Shown here: one piece after another, positions 44,518 to 53,866 of the stretch | Layout: every line of letters begins with the position of its first letter | Numbering within the stretch: position 1 is the stretch's first letter | Assembly (NCBI GenBank): GCA_964557005.1 | Contig: CAZKYI010000005.1 | Location: forward strand, 62,001 to 126,000 | Origin: JBECKS01 sp964557005 | GTDB taxonomy: Bacteria; Pseudomonadota; Gammaproteobacteria; Pseudomonadales; JBECKS01 | DNA length: 64,000 nucleotides | Reading direction: 5' to 3' | Translations under genes and position numbers: made by a program | The notes under the pieces: generated by a model | Told to the model about the DNA's origin: nothing | The model's database searches: none | Seen by the model: only the letters and a program-made list of their open reading frames with translations

Positions 44518-45575
44518 ACTTGCTCACCCGCTATATCTGGTTGACGGTGCTCCAGTCCTGGTTGTTGGTGATGTTTGTGTTGCTTGGTCTTACCGTGATT
44601 TTTTCTTTCATTGATGAACTTGGAGATTTAAAAAACCAATATCAGATAAGTGAAGCATTTATCTATGTATTGGCGACTCTACCCGATCGTGCTTTTGATC
44701 TGGTTTCGATGGCGACTTTACTGGCCTGTTTGATTGGCTTGGGGCAGCTTGCAGGCAACAGTGAAATTATCATCATGCGTGCCTGTGGTCAGTCGGTTGC
44801 AAAAATTTTATTGATCGTGATACAGCCAGTGGTGTTGATTGTTGTTGCAGCGTTAGGCACTGCCCAGTTTATTTCACCCTATACCAGTGAATTTGCGGGA
44901 AGTTACAAAACAACCAAAAGCACGGGAAGTGAATTCAGCAACTTCAAACACGGTATCTGGCAAAGAGAAGGTAATAATTTTATCTACATCAACCGCATCA
45001 ACAAGGAAGGCAGCTTGCAGGGTGTGAATGTGTTGACTTTTGATGACAGGAAAAAACTGGAACGCGTCGATTTTTTTTCCAAAGCGCACATTCAACAACA
45101 TCATTGGCAGGCTGAGCATGTCAATACCTTGAGCATAGCGTCTGAGCAAGTCAGTATTAAAAAACAAAGACGAATGAAGTGGCCGAGTGAAATCAGTTTG
45201 CGCATGTTGAAACTGATGGCGGTGGGGCCGGAGAAATTATCGGTGTCTTCGTTGTATCAGTATGGTGAGTATCTTGAGAAACAAAACCTGAGCAGTGCGA
45301 AATATCATCTTGAATTCTGGAACAAGATTTTTCTGCCTTTATCCACCATTGCGATGGTATTGATTGCCGGTTCATTCGCCTTTGGTTCATTACGAGAAAC
45401 GCCGATGGGTTCGCGCATTGTTGCAGGTGTTGTGATTGCACTGGTGTTTAACCAGTTTCAAACCCTGAGTTCCCATGCAGCGGTTGTGTATCAGTTCAGC
45501 CCGATGATTGCGGCGTTGATACCTGCGGTATTTGCCTTGCTGGTGGGTATGGTGATGGTGAAACGCACTTTCTAG
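44514..45575 (+). CDS. lptG: LPS export ABC transporter permease LptG
   Basis: Partner permease to LptF. ATG 44514 overlaps the lptF stop and gives 'NLLTRYIWLTVLQSWLLVM', as in the family; 353 aa. It has membrane helices at the N-terminus, 'ELGDLKNQYQISEAFIYVLATLPD' (coupling-helix region), a periplasmic beta-domain (about 135-250), and three C-terminal helices including 'FGSLRETPMGSRIVAGVV'. Together with LptF it recruits LptB, which is not in this window. recX follows 8 nt later. Confidence 0.96.
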   Translation: MNLLTRYIWLTVLQSWLLVMFVLLGLTVIFSFIDELGDLKNQYQISEAFIYVLATLPDRAFDLVSMATLLACLIGLGQLAGNSEIIIMRACGQSVAKILLIVIQPVVLIVVAALGTAQFISPYTSEFAGSYKTTKSTGSEFSNFKHGIWQREGNNFIYINRINKEGSLQGVNVLTFDDRKKLERVDFFSKAHIQQHHWQAEHVNTLSIASEQVSIKKQRRMKWPSEISLRMLKLMAVGPEKLSVSSLYQYGEYLEKQNLSSAKYHLEFWNKIFLPLSTIAMVLIAGSFAFGSLRETPMGSRIVAGVVIALVFNQFQTLSSHAAVVYQFSPMIAALIPAVFALLVGMVMVKRTF

Positions 45576-45583
45576 GAAACACA

Positions 45584-46111
45584 ATGAAAATTCTCAGTGA
45601 GCAGGATATCCGCGAAAAATTTTCACAAACGGCTGAAAAACAAAGTGATGATACGCAGGCAACCCTGCGTGATTTCTGCATGAAATTGCTGGTGCGCCGC
45701 GATTATTCGGTACAGGAGTTATATGACAAGGCGCAGATGAAAGCGATGGATATGACGCTGTTCACCGAAGTGCTTGAGCAACTGCAACAAGCGGGTTTCC
45801 AGAGTGACGAGCGTTTTTGTGAAGCGTTTATTCGCTCGCGGGTACGCAAGCGTATGGGGCCTGTCAAAATAAAAATGGAACTGAGACAAAAAGGAATTGG
45901 TGAGGCTGTGTCGCGGCAGGTGTTTCAACAACTCGGAGTCGATTGGTTTGTTATGGCGAGTGCGCTTGCCCAAAAAAAACAACAGCCTTTACCAGAAGGT
46001 GCCGATTTTGAAACCAGACAAAAGGCAAAGGCCAAGTTGATGCGTTTTTTACAGAGCAGGGGTTTTGAAGCGGAGCAAATCAGTTTTGCCCTGAGTGAGT
46101 GTCAGCTCTAA
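45584..46111 (+). CDS. recX: Recombination regulator RecX
   Basis: RecX caps and inhibits RecA filaments. The 175-aa protein has the three-helix repeats typical of the family: 'DFCMKLLVRRDYSVQELYDKA', 'EQLQQAGFQSDERFCEAFIRSRVRKRMGPVKIKMELRQKGI' (in segments) and 'KAKLMRFLQSRGFEAEQISFAL'. recX normally follows recA; here it is about 13.5 kb away, on the same strand, right after lptG. Its TAA overlaps the stop of convergent fdxA by 4 nt. Confidence 0.88.
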   Translation: MKILSEQDIREKFSQTAEKQSDDTQATLRDFCMKLLVRRDYSVQELYDKAQMKAMDMTLFTEVLEQLQQAGFQSDERFCEAFIRSRVRKRMGPVKIKMELRQKGIGEAVSRQVFQQLGVDWFVMASALAQKKQQPLPEGADFETRQKAKAKLMRFLQSRGFEAEQISFALSECQL

Positions 46112-46431
46112 CGCTCCAGATATTTTAATTTGTCCGGAACGCCATCCCATTCTTCTGCATCGGGCAGAGCACCAATATTTTCAGTAATGTTTGGCCAGAT
46201 TTGCGCAAGTTCTGCATTGATTTCGAGAAATTGTGCCTGATCTTCGGGTAGCTCATCTTCAGAAAAAATGGCATTGGCAGGGCACTCGGGTTCACACAAG
46301 GCGCAATCAATGCACTCATCGGGGTGAATCACCAGAAAATTAGGCCCTTCATAAAAGCAATCAACGGGGCACACTTCAACGCAATCGGTGTATTTACATT
46401 TGATGCAGTTATCAGTCACAACGAAAGTCAT
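46108..46431 (-). CDS. fdxA: 7Fe ferredoxin FdxA
   Basis: Low-potential [3Fe-4S][4Fe-4S] ferredoxin. ATG 46431 gives 107 aa, the standard length, starting 'TFVVTDNCIKCKYTDCVEVCPVDCF', with the cluster Cys pattern completed by 'CIDCALCEPECPANAI'. The C-terminal extension 'PDKLKYLER' is typical of Azotobacter-type ferredoxin I. It sits downstream of the mutS/rimK group; mutS-fdxA linkage is known in pseudomonads. Confidence 0.96.
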   Translation of the reverse strand: MTFVVTDNCIKCKYTDCVEVCPVDCFYEGPNFLVIHPDECIDCALCEPECPANAIFSEDELPEDQAQFLEINAELAQIWPNITENIGALPDAEEWDGVPDKLKYLER

Positions 46432-46552
46432 AAGGTATTCTCTCAAATCATCGCGCTCTAACAGGTGCGCTAAAATCAGGGGCGAAGTCTAAACATTTGT
46501 AAATACCATCGCAAACGATAATAGCGGGGTTTGCATAGCCGGAATAATCAGT

Positions 46553-46987
46553 TTAGTTGTGATTGGTTATCAGGAATCTTTCAGAAGGATCAACAAGAAC
46601 ACGGTTCTTCATTCCCTCTCTCCCCAGCAACATCAGGTTACTCATATCAGAGCGATCAGACAGCGTAATTTCGATAGGCCAGCTTTCGCCGTTAATTTCA
46701 AACAGCGTCTTGATGATGAAGCGTTCCTCGGACACACCATTGGAGCTTTTGATGCGGCGAATATCATGCACGGCCGCTTCGCGTTTGAGCACCTGACTGA
46801 CATCATGTATATCAGGACTGAAATCGAAAGATACCCACGGCTTGCCGTTTTTCTTGAAGCGTTTGATGTTATCAACATGTAATGAAGAAGTTTTGGCACC
46901 GGTGTCCACGCGCATCTGCAAATCGGTAATGCCCAGCTCAGGCAAAGAGCACAGTTCCAGACTGCCAAGAATCATTTTCTCTTTCAT
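46553..46987 (-). CDS. rimB: RimB-type retropepsin-like protease
   Basis: The 144-aa protein belongs to the family annotated as ATP-dependent zinc protease/RimB. The aspartic-protease-like motif Asp28-Thr-Gly ('MRVDTGAKTSSLHV') fits a retropepsin fold; 'IKSSNGVSEERFIIKT', 'WPIEITLSDRSDM' and 'LMLLGREGM' are the other conserved blocks. In Pseudomonas RimB is encoded with RimK and modulates it. Here rimK lies two genes upstream on the same strand. ATG 46975 is an alternative start. Confidence 0.85.
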   Translation of the reverse strand: MKEKMILGSLELCSLPELGITDLQMRVDTGAKTSSLHVDNIKRFKKNGKPWVSFDFSPDIHDVSQVLKREAAVHDIRRIKSSNGVSEERFIIKTLFEINGESWPIEITLSDRSDMSNLMLLGREGMKNRVLVDPSERFLITNHN

Positions 46988-47008
46988 AACATGCTGCTGT
47001 GGTTTGAA

Positions 47009-48058
47009 TCAGGTTTTGGTACCTGCAGGATGATGTATCGGTTCCTCAGACAGTAATTGTGCCTGCATGAGTTCGATGTTTTGCAATATATCCCCATCAT
47101 CTTCCGAAAAATAGGCAATATGAAACATGGCATCCCCTTCCTGAACCAGAGGGATATTTTGCTTGCCGATAATAATGCCGGAGCGATTCGCTTTCACGGT
47201 TTCAAATATGTCACCAAACGGATTGCCGATTTTTGCGAGCGGATCACCTTTTTGCACCATATCGCCCAGATTTTTCATGCTCGACACAATACCGCTGGCA
47301 TTGGCGCGCGTCCACGCGCTGGTGTTGGCAATGTAGGGTTGTGGTTGTTTTTTGTTTGCAGTGGACGTTTTGGGTTTCATCATGCCCAAATGCGTGAGCA
47401 CGTTGAAAATACCGCGAATTCCCGCGCGAATTGACAGCTCATCAAAGCGCAATGCCTGACCTGCTTCATAGAGCAACACCTTGGTGCCTTGTTCGACGGC
47501 GGTTTGTCTGAGTGAACCATCACGCAGCGTTGAATTCAAAAGCACGGGCACACCGAAGGCCTCGGCCAGTTCTCGTGTTTCGGTGTCTTTCAAATCAGCA
47601 CGTACTTGCGGCAGATTGGAGCGATGCAAGGCGCCAGTATGTAAATCGATGCCATAGTCGCAGTGCTTTACAATTTCAGTGAGAAATTTATTGGCCACGA
47701 TACCTGCGAGCGAGCCTTGTGGCGAGCCAGGGAAGCAGCGATTCAAATCGCGTCGGTCGGGCATGTAGCGTGTCTGGTTCAATACCCCATACACATTAAT
47801 CATCGGTACCATAATCAAAGTACCCTTTTTAATAGTGAGGCGTTTGTGTTGAATCATGCGACGAATGATTTCAATGCCATTGATTTCATCCCCATGAATC
47901 GCCGCGCACACAAAGACGGTGGGGCCGTCCTGTTTGGCACGCATCACGTGCACTGGCATGCAGATGTCGGTATCGGTATAGAGCCGTACCACAGGCAGTT
48001 CAATTTGTCTGGATTGTCCGGCGGGAATCTCATGCCCACCAATTTTGAGTGTTTTCAA
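47009..48058 (-). CDS. Succinylglutamate desuccinylase/aspartoacylase-family protein
   Basis: A zinc carboxypeptidase-fold amidohydrolase of 349 aa. Zinc ligands are in 'AAIHGDEINGIEII' and 'GIDLHTGAL', with substrate-binding 'DRRDLNRCFPG'. The C-terminal about 110 residues add a beta/biotinyl-like domain ('GIVSSMKNLGDMVQKGDPLAKIGNPFGD' in part). It lies between rimK and rimB with 17- and 21-nt gaps, so it is co-transcribed. Because RimK adds glutamate, a deglutamylase-type function is tempting, but this is inference. Confidence 0.87.
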   Translation of the reverse strand: MKTLKIGGHEIPAGQSRQIELPVVRLYTDTDICMPVHVMRAKQDGPTVFVCAAIHGDEINGIEIIRRMIQHKRLTIKKGTLIMVPMINVYGVLNQTRYMPDRRDLNRCFPGSPQGSLAGIVANKFLTEIVKHCDYGIDLHTGALHRSNLPQVRADLKDTETRELAEAFGVPVLLNSTLRDGSLRQTAVEQGTKVLLYEAGQALRFDELSIRAGIRGIFNVLTHLGMMKPKTSTANKKQPQPYIANTSAWTRANASGIVSSMKNLGDMVQKGDPLAKIGNPFGDIFETVKANRSGIIIGKQNIPLVQEGDAMFHIAYFSEDDGDILQNIELMQAQLLSEEPIHHPAGTKT

Positions 48059-48075
48059 TGCAGTTTCCTGAACCG

Positions 48076-48981
48076 TTAACCTTTACCGCGTGTCTTGTTT
48101 TTATGGGGTTTGGCGTTTTCTTCAATAAATTTGAAAATCAGTCCTGCAACATCTTTTCTGGTTGCGGTTTCAATCCCTTCAAGCCCGGGCGAGGAATTGA
48201 CTTCCATAACCAAAGGGCCATGGGACGATTGCAGAATATCGACACCGCAGACATTCAAGCCCAGTACGCGTGCTGCCTTGACCGCTGTTGCACGTTCTTC
48301 TCTGGAAAGATTGATTAAAGTGGCTGTACCACCCCGATGCAGGTTGGAGCGAAATTCACCTTCGCTTCCCTGACGTTTCATGGCAGCCACCACCTTGTTG
48401 CCAATGACAAAACAGCGAATATCCGAACCACCCGCTTCCTTGATAAATTCCTGAACCAGAATGTTGGCTTTCAAGCCCATAAAAGCCTCGATGATGCTTT
48501 CTGCCGCCTTGTTGGTTTCGGCCAGTACCACACCAATACCCTGTGTTCCTTCTAACAATTTAATTACAAGGGGTGCGCCGCCGACGTTTTGAATCAAATC
48601 CCTGATGTTGTCTGATTTGTTGGCAAAACCTGTTCTGGGCAGCCCGACATCTTTACGGGAAAGTAATTGCAAGGAACGTAACTTGTCGCGCGAACGGCTA
48701 ATCGCAACCGATTCATTGACGCTGAAAGTACCCATCATTTCAAACTGGCGAACTACGGCGGTGCCGTAAAAAGTAATCGAAGCGCCAATGCGCGGAATCA
48801 CCGCATCATAGTGTGGCAGTTCACGTCCGTGATAACGCACGGTAGAGCGGTTTTTGGTGATGTCCATATAACAGTGCAGGGTATCGATAACATCGACTTC
48901 GTGACCACGCGCCTCCCCTGCTTCCTTGAGGCGGCGAGTGGAATACAGGTCTTCATTTCGGGAAAGCACGGCAATTTTCAT
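48076..48981 (-). CDS. rimK: Ribosomal protein S6 glutamate ligase RimK
   Basis: ATP-grasp ligase that adds Glu residues to the C-terminus of S6. ATG 48981 gives 'KIAVLSRNEDLYSTRRLKEAG', aligned with E. coli RimK; a GTG three codons upstream is the longest alternative. Blocks are 'AVIPRIGASITFYGTAVVRQFEMMG' (in part), 'LVIKLLEGTQGIGVVLAET', 'SDIRCFVIG', 'FRSNLHRGG' and 'LVMEVNSSPGLEGIE'. It has 301 aa. It is first of the rimK-aspartoacylase-rimB group, 73 nt after mutS. Confidence 0.95.
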   Translation of the reverse strand: MKIAVLSRNEDLYSTRRLKEAGEARGHEVDVIDTLHCYMDITKNRSTVRYHGRELPHYDAVIPRIGASITFYGTAVVRQFEMMGTFSVNESVAISRSRDKLRSLQLLSRKDVGLPRTGFANKSDNIRDLIQNVGGAPLVIKLLEGTQGIGVVLAETNKAAESIIEAFMGLKANILVQEFIKEAGGSDIRCFVIGNKVVAAMKRQGSEGEFRSNLHRGGTATLINLSREERATAVKAARVLGLNVCGVDILQSSHGPLVMEVNSSPGLEGIETATRKDVAGLIFKFIEENAKPHKNKTRGKG

Positions 48982-49054
48982 GGGAGTCACACTGCAAGTG
49001 AAAAGGCGCGAAATCTATGCCTGAACATAAAACAAGTAAAGTGAATTCTATGGC

Positions 49055-51685
49055 TTACGCATCTCTCAACTTCACCCATTCGTAGAGCAAATCCAGAGCA
49101 GCTCTGGGTGTGAGTTCATCAGGGTTTAAAGCTTCAATCGCATCAATTAAAACAGCAGGCAGGCGCGGCGTATCGAGAAACAGGTCGTTTTGTACCACTG
49201 GCATATCCTGTGTAGATGCTTTTTGGGCGAGTGTCTGAATTTCGCGAATTTCCTGATTTTCCAGTTCGCGCAGTTTGCTTTTGGCACTTTCGATTACTGC
49301 TTTGGGCAGCCCTGCCAGTTTGGCGACCTGCAAACCATAGCTTTGACTGGCCGCACCGTCTTGCACCTTGTGCAGAAAAATAATCTGTTCGCCATGTTCC
49401 GAAGCCGATAAATGCTTGTTAAACACATTGCTGTACTGTTCTGCCAGAATGGTTAATTCAAAATAATGTGTCGCAAACAAGGTGTAAGACTGGACTCGCT
49501 CGGCCAGATCAATCGCACAGGCCCATGCCAGCGACAGACCATCAAAAGTGCTGGTGCCTCGGCCAATTTCGTCCATCAGCACCAGACTGTTAGCGGTGGC
49601 ATGATGAAGAATGTAAGCAGCTTCCGACATTTCCACCATGAAGGTGGAGCGTCCACCCGCCAAATCATCGGAAGAGCCAATGCGTGTAAAAATCCGGTCA
49701 ATCGTTCCAATACTTGCAGAAGCAGCAGGTACAAAACTGCCCACATGTGCGAGCAAAACCATTTGTGCAATCTGGCGCATGTAGGTGGATTTTCCGCCCA
49801 TGTTCGGGCCAGTAATCATCATCATTTTTTGTGTATCGCTAAAATGCAAATCATTGGGCACAAACTGATCTTCCAGTACCGCTTCTACTACCAGGTGACG
49901 ACCTTCCCTGATTTCAATTCCTGCTTGCTGTGAAAGCTGGGGCATACACAAACGCAGTTGCCAAGCGCGTTCGGCAAAATTATTGAGCACGTCCAGTTGT
50001 GAAATGCCCGAAGCGCAGCTTTGCAGTTCGCGCAAGGAAGCAAACACAAAGTCAATGAGTTGCTGGTAGAGATATTTTTCACGTTCCAGCGCTTTGCTTT
50101 TGGCACTCAGCGCCTTGTCTTCAAAAGTTTTTAATTCAGGTGTAATAAAACGCTCGGCATGTTTAAGCGTTTGCCTGCGAAGATAATGTGCAGGCACTTG
50201 CTCGCTTTGCGCACGCGAAATTTCAATGTAATAACCATGCACGCGGTTATAGCCTACCTTTAAAGTGCTTAAACCGGTTTGCGCTTTTTCATCGGCTTCG
50301 AGTTTTAATAAAAATTCTCCGGCGTTTTCACTGATGCCGCGCAGTTCGTCGAGTTCTGCATCGTAACCTTCGGCAATCACACCGCCATCACGAATCAGCA
50401 TGGGCGGCATATCGATGAGTGCTTTTTCCAGACGCGCAACAATGTGTGGAAATTCGCCGATGTCTTTTAATAACGCAGCAAGCAAAATAATTTCAGGGTG
50501 TTGTGAAAAGGCGCTTTGCAGTTCGGGTAAACGCGCCAGTGAATCACGCAAGCGGCTTAAATCACGCGGACGTGCCGAACCCAAAGCCACACGCGCAAGA
50601 ATGCGCTCCATGTCGCCAATGCCTTTGAGGTGTTCGCGTAAATTTTCAAAGCGATAATCCGCCAACAGAAAATCAACCACCTGATAACGCTGTTTTAACA
50701 GCGTTTGTTCCGTGAGTGGCTGATTCAACCAGCGCTTTAACAAGCGGCTACCCATGACGGTGGCGCAGCGATCCATCACCGATGCGAGCGTGTTGTCCTG
50801 TTCGCCACGCAAATTGAAACAGAGTTCAAGATTTCTGCGCGTTGCTGCGTCCATTTGAATAAATTGCGAGTGGCTGCGGAAATCCAGTGCACGCAAATGA
50901 GGTAATTTTCCGCGCTGGGTTTCCATTGCGTATTGTAATAAACAGCCTGCGGCAATTACGGCACTGTGATGTTCAGCATCGATAAAGCTGCTTAAATTTT
51001 TGACTTCCAGTTGCTCACACAATTTATGCTGTGCATTTTCCAAATCGAAATCCCATGCGGGGCGTTGTTGCACGCGCATGGTTCGCGCAGTTGAGAATGC
51101 CCACTGTTTGGTAAAATCCTCGTCCTGAATCAGTAACTCGGCAGGGTTTAAACGCGCAATTTCTGCCAGCATGGCATCTTCACTTTCCACTTCCAGACAT
51201 TGAAAGTGGCCGCTGCTCATATCCAGTGCCGCAATTCCGAAAGCAGCACCTTGTTCACTCACACCTTCCTTGCCTGTGAAGTAGAGCGCACATAAAAAAT
51301 TATCGGCTGTTGCTTCGAGCAAGGCTTCATCACTAATCGTGCCCGGGGTAATCACGCGCAGCACTTTTCTTTCAACAGGCCCTTTGCTGGTAGCGGGGTC
51401 ACCAATTTGTTCACAAATCGCCACCGATTCACCCGCACGAATGATTTTGGCAATGTAATTTTCAGCCGCGTGATAGGGAACTCCTGCCATTGGAATCGGC
51501 TCGCCGTTGGATTTACCGCGCGCGGTCAGGGTAATGTCCAGCAGCTTGGCGGCTTTGACTGCATCGTCGTAGAACAGCTCGTAAAAATCCCCCATGCGAT
51601 AGAACAACAATTCGTTGGGGTGCTCGGCCTTGGTGGCGAGGAATTGCTGCATCATGGGGGTGTGTTGTTCGAGTTGTGCAGCCAT
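49055..51685 (-). CDS. mutS: DNA mismatch repair protein MutS
   Basis: Recognises mismatches and small loops. The mismatch-binding N-terminus has 'DFYELFYDDA', preceded by 'YRMG' (Phe-x-Glu wedge region), then connector, core, lever and clamp domains. The ATPase carries Walker A 'GPNMGGKSTYMRQ' and 'LVLMDEIGRGTSTFDG'. A helix-turn-helix and C-terminal dimerisation region end the 876-aa protein. An AGGAAG ribosome site precedes the ATG. Confidence 0.99.
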   Translation of the reverse strand: MAAQLEQHTPMMQQFLATKAEHPNELLFYRMGDFYELFYDDAVKAAKLLDITLTARGKSNGEPIPMAGVPYHAAENYIAKIIRAGESVAICEQIGDPATSKGPVERKVLRVITPGTISDEALLEATADNFLCALYFTGKEGVSEQGAAFGIAALDMSSGHFQCLEVESEDAMLAEIARLNPAELLIQDEDFTKQWAFSTARTMRVQQRPAWDFDLENAQHKLCEQLEVKNLSSFIDAEHHSAVIAAGCLLQYAMETQRGKLPHLRALDFRSHSQFIQMDAATRRNLELCFNLRGEQDNTLASVMDRCATVMGSRLLKRWLNQPLTEQTLLKQRYQVVDFLLADYRFENLREHLKGIGDMERILARVALGSARPRDLSRLRDSLARLPELQSAFSQHPEIILLAALLKDIGEFPHIVARLEKALIDMPPMLIRDGGVIAEGYDAELDELRGISENAGEFLLKLEADEKAQTGLSTLKVGYNRVHGYYIEISRAQSEQVPAHYLRRQTLKHAERFITPELKTFEDKALSAKSKALEREKYLYQQLIDFVFASLRELQSCASGISQLDVLNNFAERAWQLRLCMPQLSQQAGIEIREGRHLVVEAVLEDQFVPNDLHFSDTQKMMMITGPNMGGKSTYMRQIAQMVLLAHVGSFVPAASASIGTIDRIFTRIGSSDDLAGGRSTFMVEMSEAAYILHHATANSLVLMDEIGRGTSTFDGLSLAWACAIDLAERVQSYTLFATHYFELTILAEQYSNVFNKHLSASEHGEQIIFLHKVQDGAASQSYGLQVAKLAGLPKAVIESAKSKLRELENQEIREIQTLAQKASTQDMPVVQNDLFLDTPRLPAVLIDAIEALNPDELTPRAALDLLYEWVKLRDA

Positions 51686-51712
51686 GAAAGGGAACTTCCT
51701 GAATTCAGCAGT

Positions 51713-52210
51713 CTAGAACTGCTCCTCATAGCGTTCAAAAGCGGCGTATTCTGTCATCACACCTGAAGCATTCATGGCGAAAACCTTGTAGGGCTGAAAC
51801 TTGTCCTGCACTTCCATTCCAGGTGAGCCAACTGGCATCGCAGGTGCAGTTAAACCCACCAGACCTTCAGGCTGTTCTTTTAAAAAACGTGCAATGGTTT
51901 TCGCAGGAATATGGCCTTCAAAAAAATAGCCTTCTTTTGAAATAGCGGTATGACAACTTTGATACGCCGCAGGAATGTGTTTTTGCTCTTTCACTGCATC
52001 CATGTCTCTGGTGTTGATGGCTTTTACAGAAATGTTGTGTGCTTCAAGATGATCAATCCATTTGCTGCAACAGCCGCAATTCGGGTCTTTAAAAACGGTT
52101 AAAAGAATGTCTTCATTTTTTGCAATTGTAGGAGCGGCTGTTGTTGCCTGAGGCTTTTCACTGCAAGAAAAAATAAACAACAGCACAAGGGGGACAAGTA
52201 GTTTTTTCAT
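51713..52210 (-). CDS. DUF411 lipoprotein (probable copper/metal-binding)
   Basis: The 165-aa protein has a lipoprotein-type signal ('VLLFIFSC', lipobox Cys16), so it is probably anchored in the envelope. The DUF411 core shows 'VFKDPNCGCCSKWIDHLEAHNI' (CGCC motif), 'PAAYQSCHTA', 'YFFEGHIPAKTIARFL' and 'GSPGMEV'. Members are often found near copper-resistance genes; none is adjacent here. It lies between a yebC-family gene and mutS with short gaps. Confidence 0.85.
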   Translation of the reverse strand: MKKLLVPLVLLFIFSCSEKPQATTAAPTIAKNEDILLTVFKDPNCGCCSKWIDHLEAHNISVKAINTRDMDAVKEQKHIPAAYQSCHTAISKEGYFFEGHIPAKTIARFLKEQPEGLVGLTAPAMPVGSPGMEVQDKFQPYKVFAMNASGVMTEYAAFERYEEQF

Positions 52211-52226
52211 GGTATTTGCTCAGCGG

Positions 52227-52952
52227 TTATTGCTCTACGTTATGGTAAATGTTTTGTACATCTTCCAAATCGTTGAGCATGTTCAGAAATTTCTCAAACA
52301 TAGCCACATCATCACCTTCAAGGGTGGTGTAGCTTTGCGCAATAAACTGGATTTCATCGACTTCAAATTCCAGTTCGCCAAAGCTATCGAGCATCGCCTG
52401 ACGTGCCTTGAAATATTCGGTATTGGGTGCAAAAACCGTGAGCTTGCCGTTTTCACTTTCAATATCGCCCACATCAACATCCGCTTCCAGCAACGCTTCC
52501 ATCAGGCTTTCTTCATTCACCGCAGCGCTTTCGGTCAATACAAAAATCGCACAGTGATCAAACAGGTGGCGCACACTGCCTTCGGTGCCAATCTTGCATT
52601 TGGTTTTGGTAAACGCATGGCGAACATCACCAAAGGTGCGATTCGGATTGTCGGTTAAACACTCCACAATCACCATGCAACCGCCCGGGCCGTAACCTTC
52701 ATAGCGTGCGGTGGCAAAATCTTCTCCACCTGCGCCTCTGGCTTTATCAATGGCTTTTTCGATGACATGTGTGGGTACCTGTTCGCGCTTGGCGCGTTCA
52801 ATAATCGAACGCAGTGCAAGATTACCGTCAACTTCAACTCCGCCTTGTTTGGCAGTGACATAAATTTCACGCGCATATTTACTGTAAAGCTTGGCCTTCA
52901 TGTCTGAAGTTCTGGCCATTGATTCTTTACGGTTCTGGAAGGCTCTTCCCAT
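52227..52952 (-). CDS. YebC/PmpR-family protein (YeeN-like)
   Basis: I start at ATG 52952, which gives GRAFQNRKESMARTSDMKA, the expected 'MGR' N-terminus, and 241 aa; the frame extends 12 codons upstream. Conserved blocks are 'LYSKYAREIYVTAKQGG', 'RAKREQVPTHVIEKAIDKA', 'YEGYGPGGCMVIVECLTDN' and 'VQNIYHNV'. The short 'KLYSKYAREIY' form resembles E. coli YeeN more than YebC. The family has been described as transcription regulators and, more recently, as translation factors acting at proline-rich stalls. Confidence 0.92.
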   Translation of the reverse strand: MGRAFQNRKESMARTSDMKAKLYSKYAREIYVTAKQGGVEVDGNLALRSIIERAKREQVPTHVIEKAIDKARGAGGEDFATARYEGYGPGGCMVIVECLTDNPNRTFGDVRHAFTKTKCKIGTEGSVRHLFDHCAIFVLTESAAVNEESLMEALLEADVDVGDIESENGKLTVFAPNTEYFKARQAMLDSFGELEFEVDEIQFIAQSYTTLEGDDVAMFEKFLNMLNDLEDVQNIYHNVEQ

Positions 52953-53065
52953 GGCAGGTCTCGAAAAGGAGTAAAAACAAGGCGGCAATTTTAGCGACTA
53001 AGTAGAAGGAGCGAAAGCGGATTCCCGCGCTTTTACAGCAAGGTTCAAACGGCTACACTCGATTG

Positions 53066-53866
53066 ATGACGCACACACAAGATAAAAATTTCAACACACT
53101 GGCCGAACGCTTTGAAAAGAGTGTGTATGGCGGTTTGAAAGGTGAAATTCGTCTGGCGGTGTTGTGGAAGGATTTGCAGCCAGTGCTTGCGAACTTGCAG
53201 CAAAAAAAGTCAGCGCCTTTACGCATTCTTGATGTCGGTGCAGGGCTTGCGCAGTTGTCGATTCGTCTTGCTGCGCTTGGGCATGAGGTCACGGTGAATG
53301 ATGTGTCAAAGGTGATGCTTGAAAAAGCCAAAGCGCATGCGCGTGTGATTGGTGTAGAGCAGAATATCCACTGGTTATGTTGTGCGTATCAAAACCTGCC
53401 GGAAAATTTTCACGCGCAGAGTTTTGATCTGGTGTTGTGTCATGCGCTGCTGGAATGGCTGGAACAACCTGAGTTACTGATTCCTGCGCTTGAGCCTTTG
53501 ATTGCCAGTGGCGGATATTTATCCTTATGTTTTTATAATCCGGCAGGTAAGGTGTATCGCAATCTGATTCGCGGCAATTTTAACTGGGTGAAAAATGAAG
53601 ATATGTTCACTTCCGATGTAGGCAGTTTAACGCCCAACAAGGCTTGCAGTATTGATGAAGTGCGCAGCTGGTTGGCGGCTGTGAATTTACGCATTGAAAG
53701 CGAAAGTGGCTTGCGCGTGTTCCATGATTATGTGGTGGTCAAGCGCGGTGGCAATGCCTTGCCTGATCAGATTCTGGAAATGGAGCTGGAATTCTCGAAC
53801 AAGGAGCCTTACAAATGGCTGGGGCGTTATTTGCATGTAGTAGCGAGGAAAAAGCATGAGCAATAA
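53066..53866 (+). CDS. cmoM: tRNA 5-carboxymethoxyuridine methyltransferase CmoM
   Basis: Methylates cmo5U34 to mcmo5U34 in tRNAs. The 266-aa SAM-dependent enzyme shows 'DKNFNTLAERFEKSVYGGLKGEIRLAVLWKDL' (in part), motif I 'ILDVGAGLAQLSIRLAALGH' (first 20 residues), 'CHALLEWLEQPELL', 'YLSLCFYNPAGKVYRNLIRG', 'RVFHDYVV' and the terminal 'KWLGRYLHVVARK', all matching E. coli CmoM (SmtA). A TTG one codon upstream is a minor alternative. Its 3' end overlaps the SDR gene by 11 nt. Confidence 0.93.
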   Translation: MTHTQDKNFNTLAERFEKSVYGGLKGEIRLAVLWKDLQPVLANLQQKKSAPLRILDVGAGLAQLSIRLAALGHEVTVNDVSKVMLEKAKAHARVIGVEQNIHWLCCAYQNLPENFHAQSFDLVLCHALLEWLEQPELLIPALEPLIASGGYLSLCFYNPAGKVYRNLIRGNFNWVKNEDMFTSDVGSLTPNKACSIDEVRSWLAAVNLRIESESGLRVFHDYVVVKRGGNALPDQILEMELEFSNKEPYKWLGRYLHVVARKKHEQ

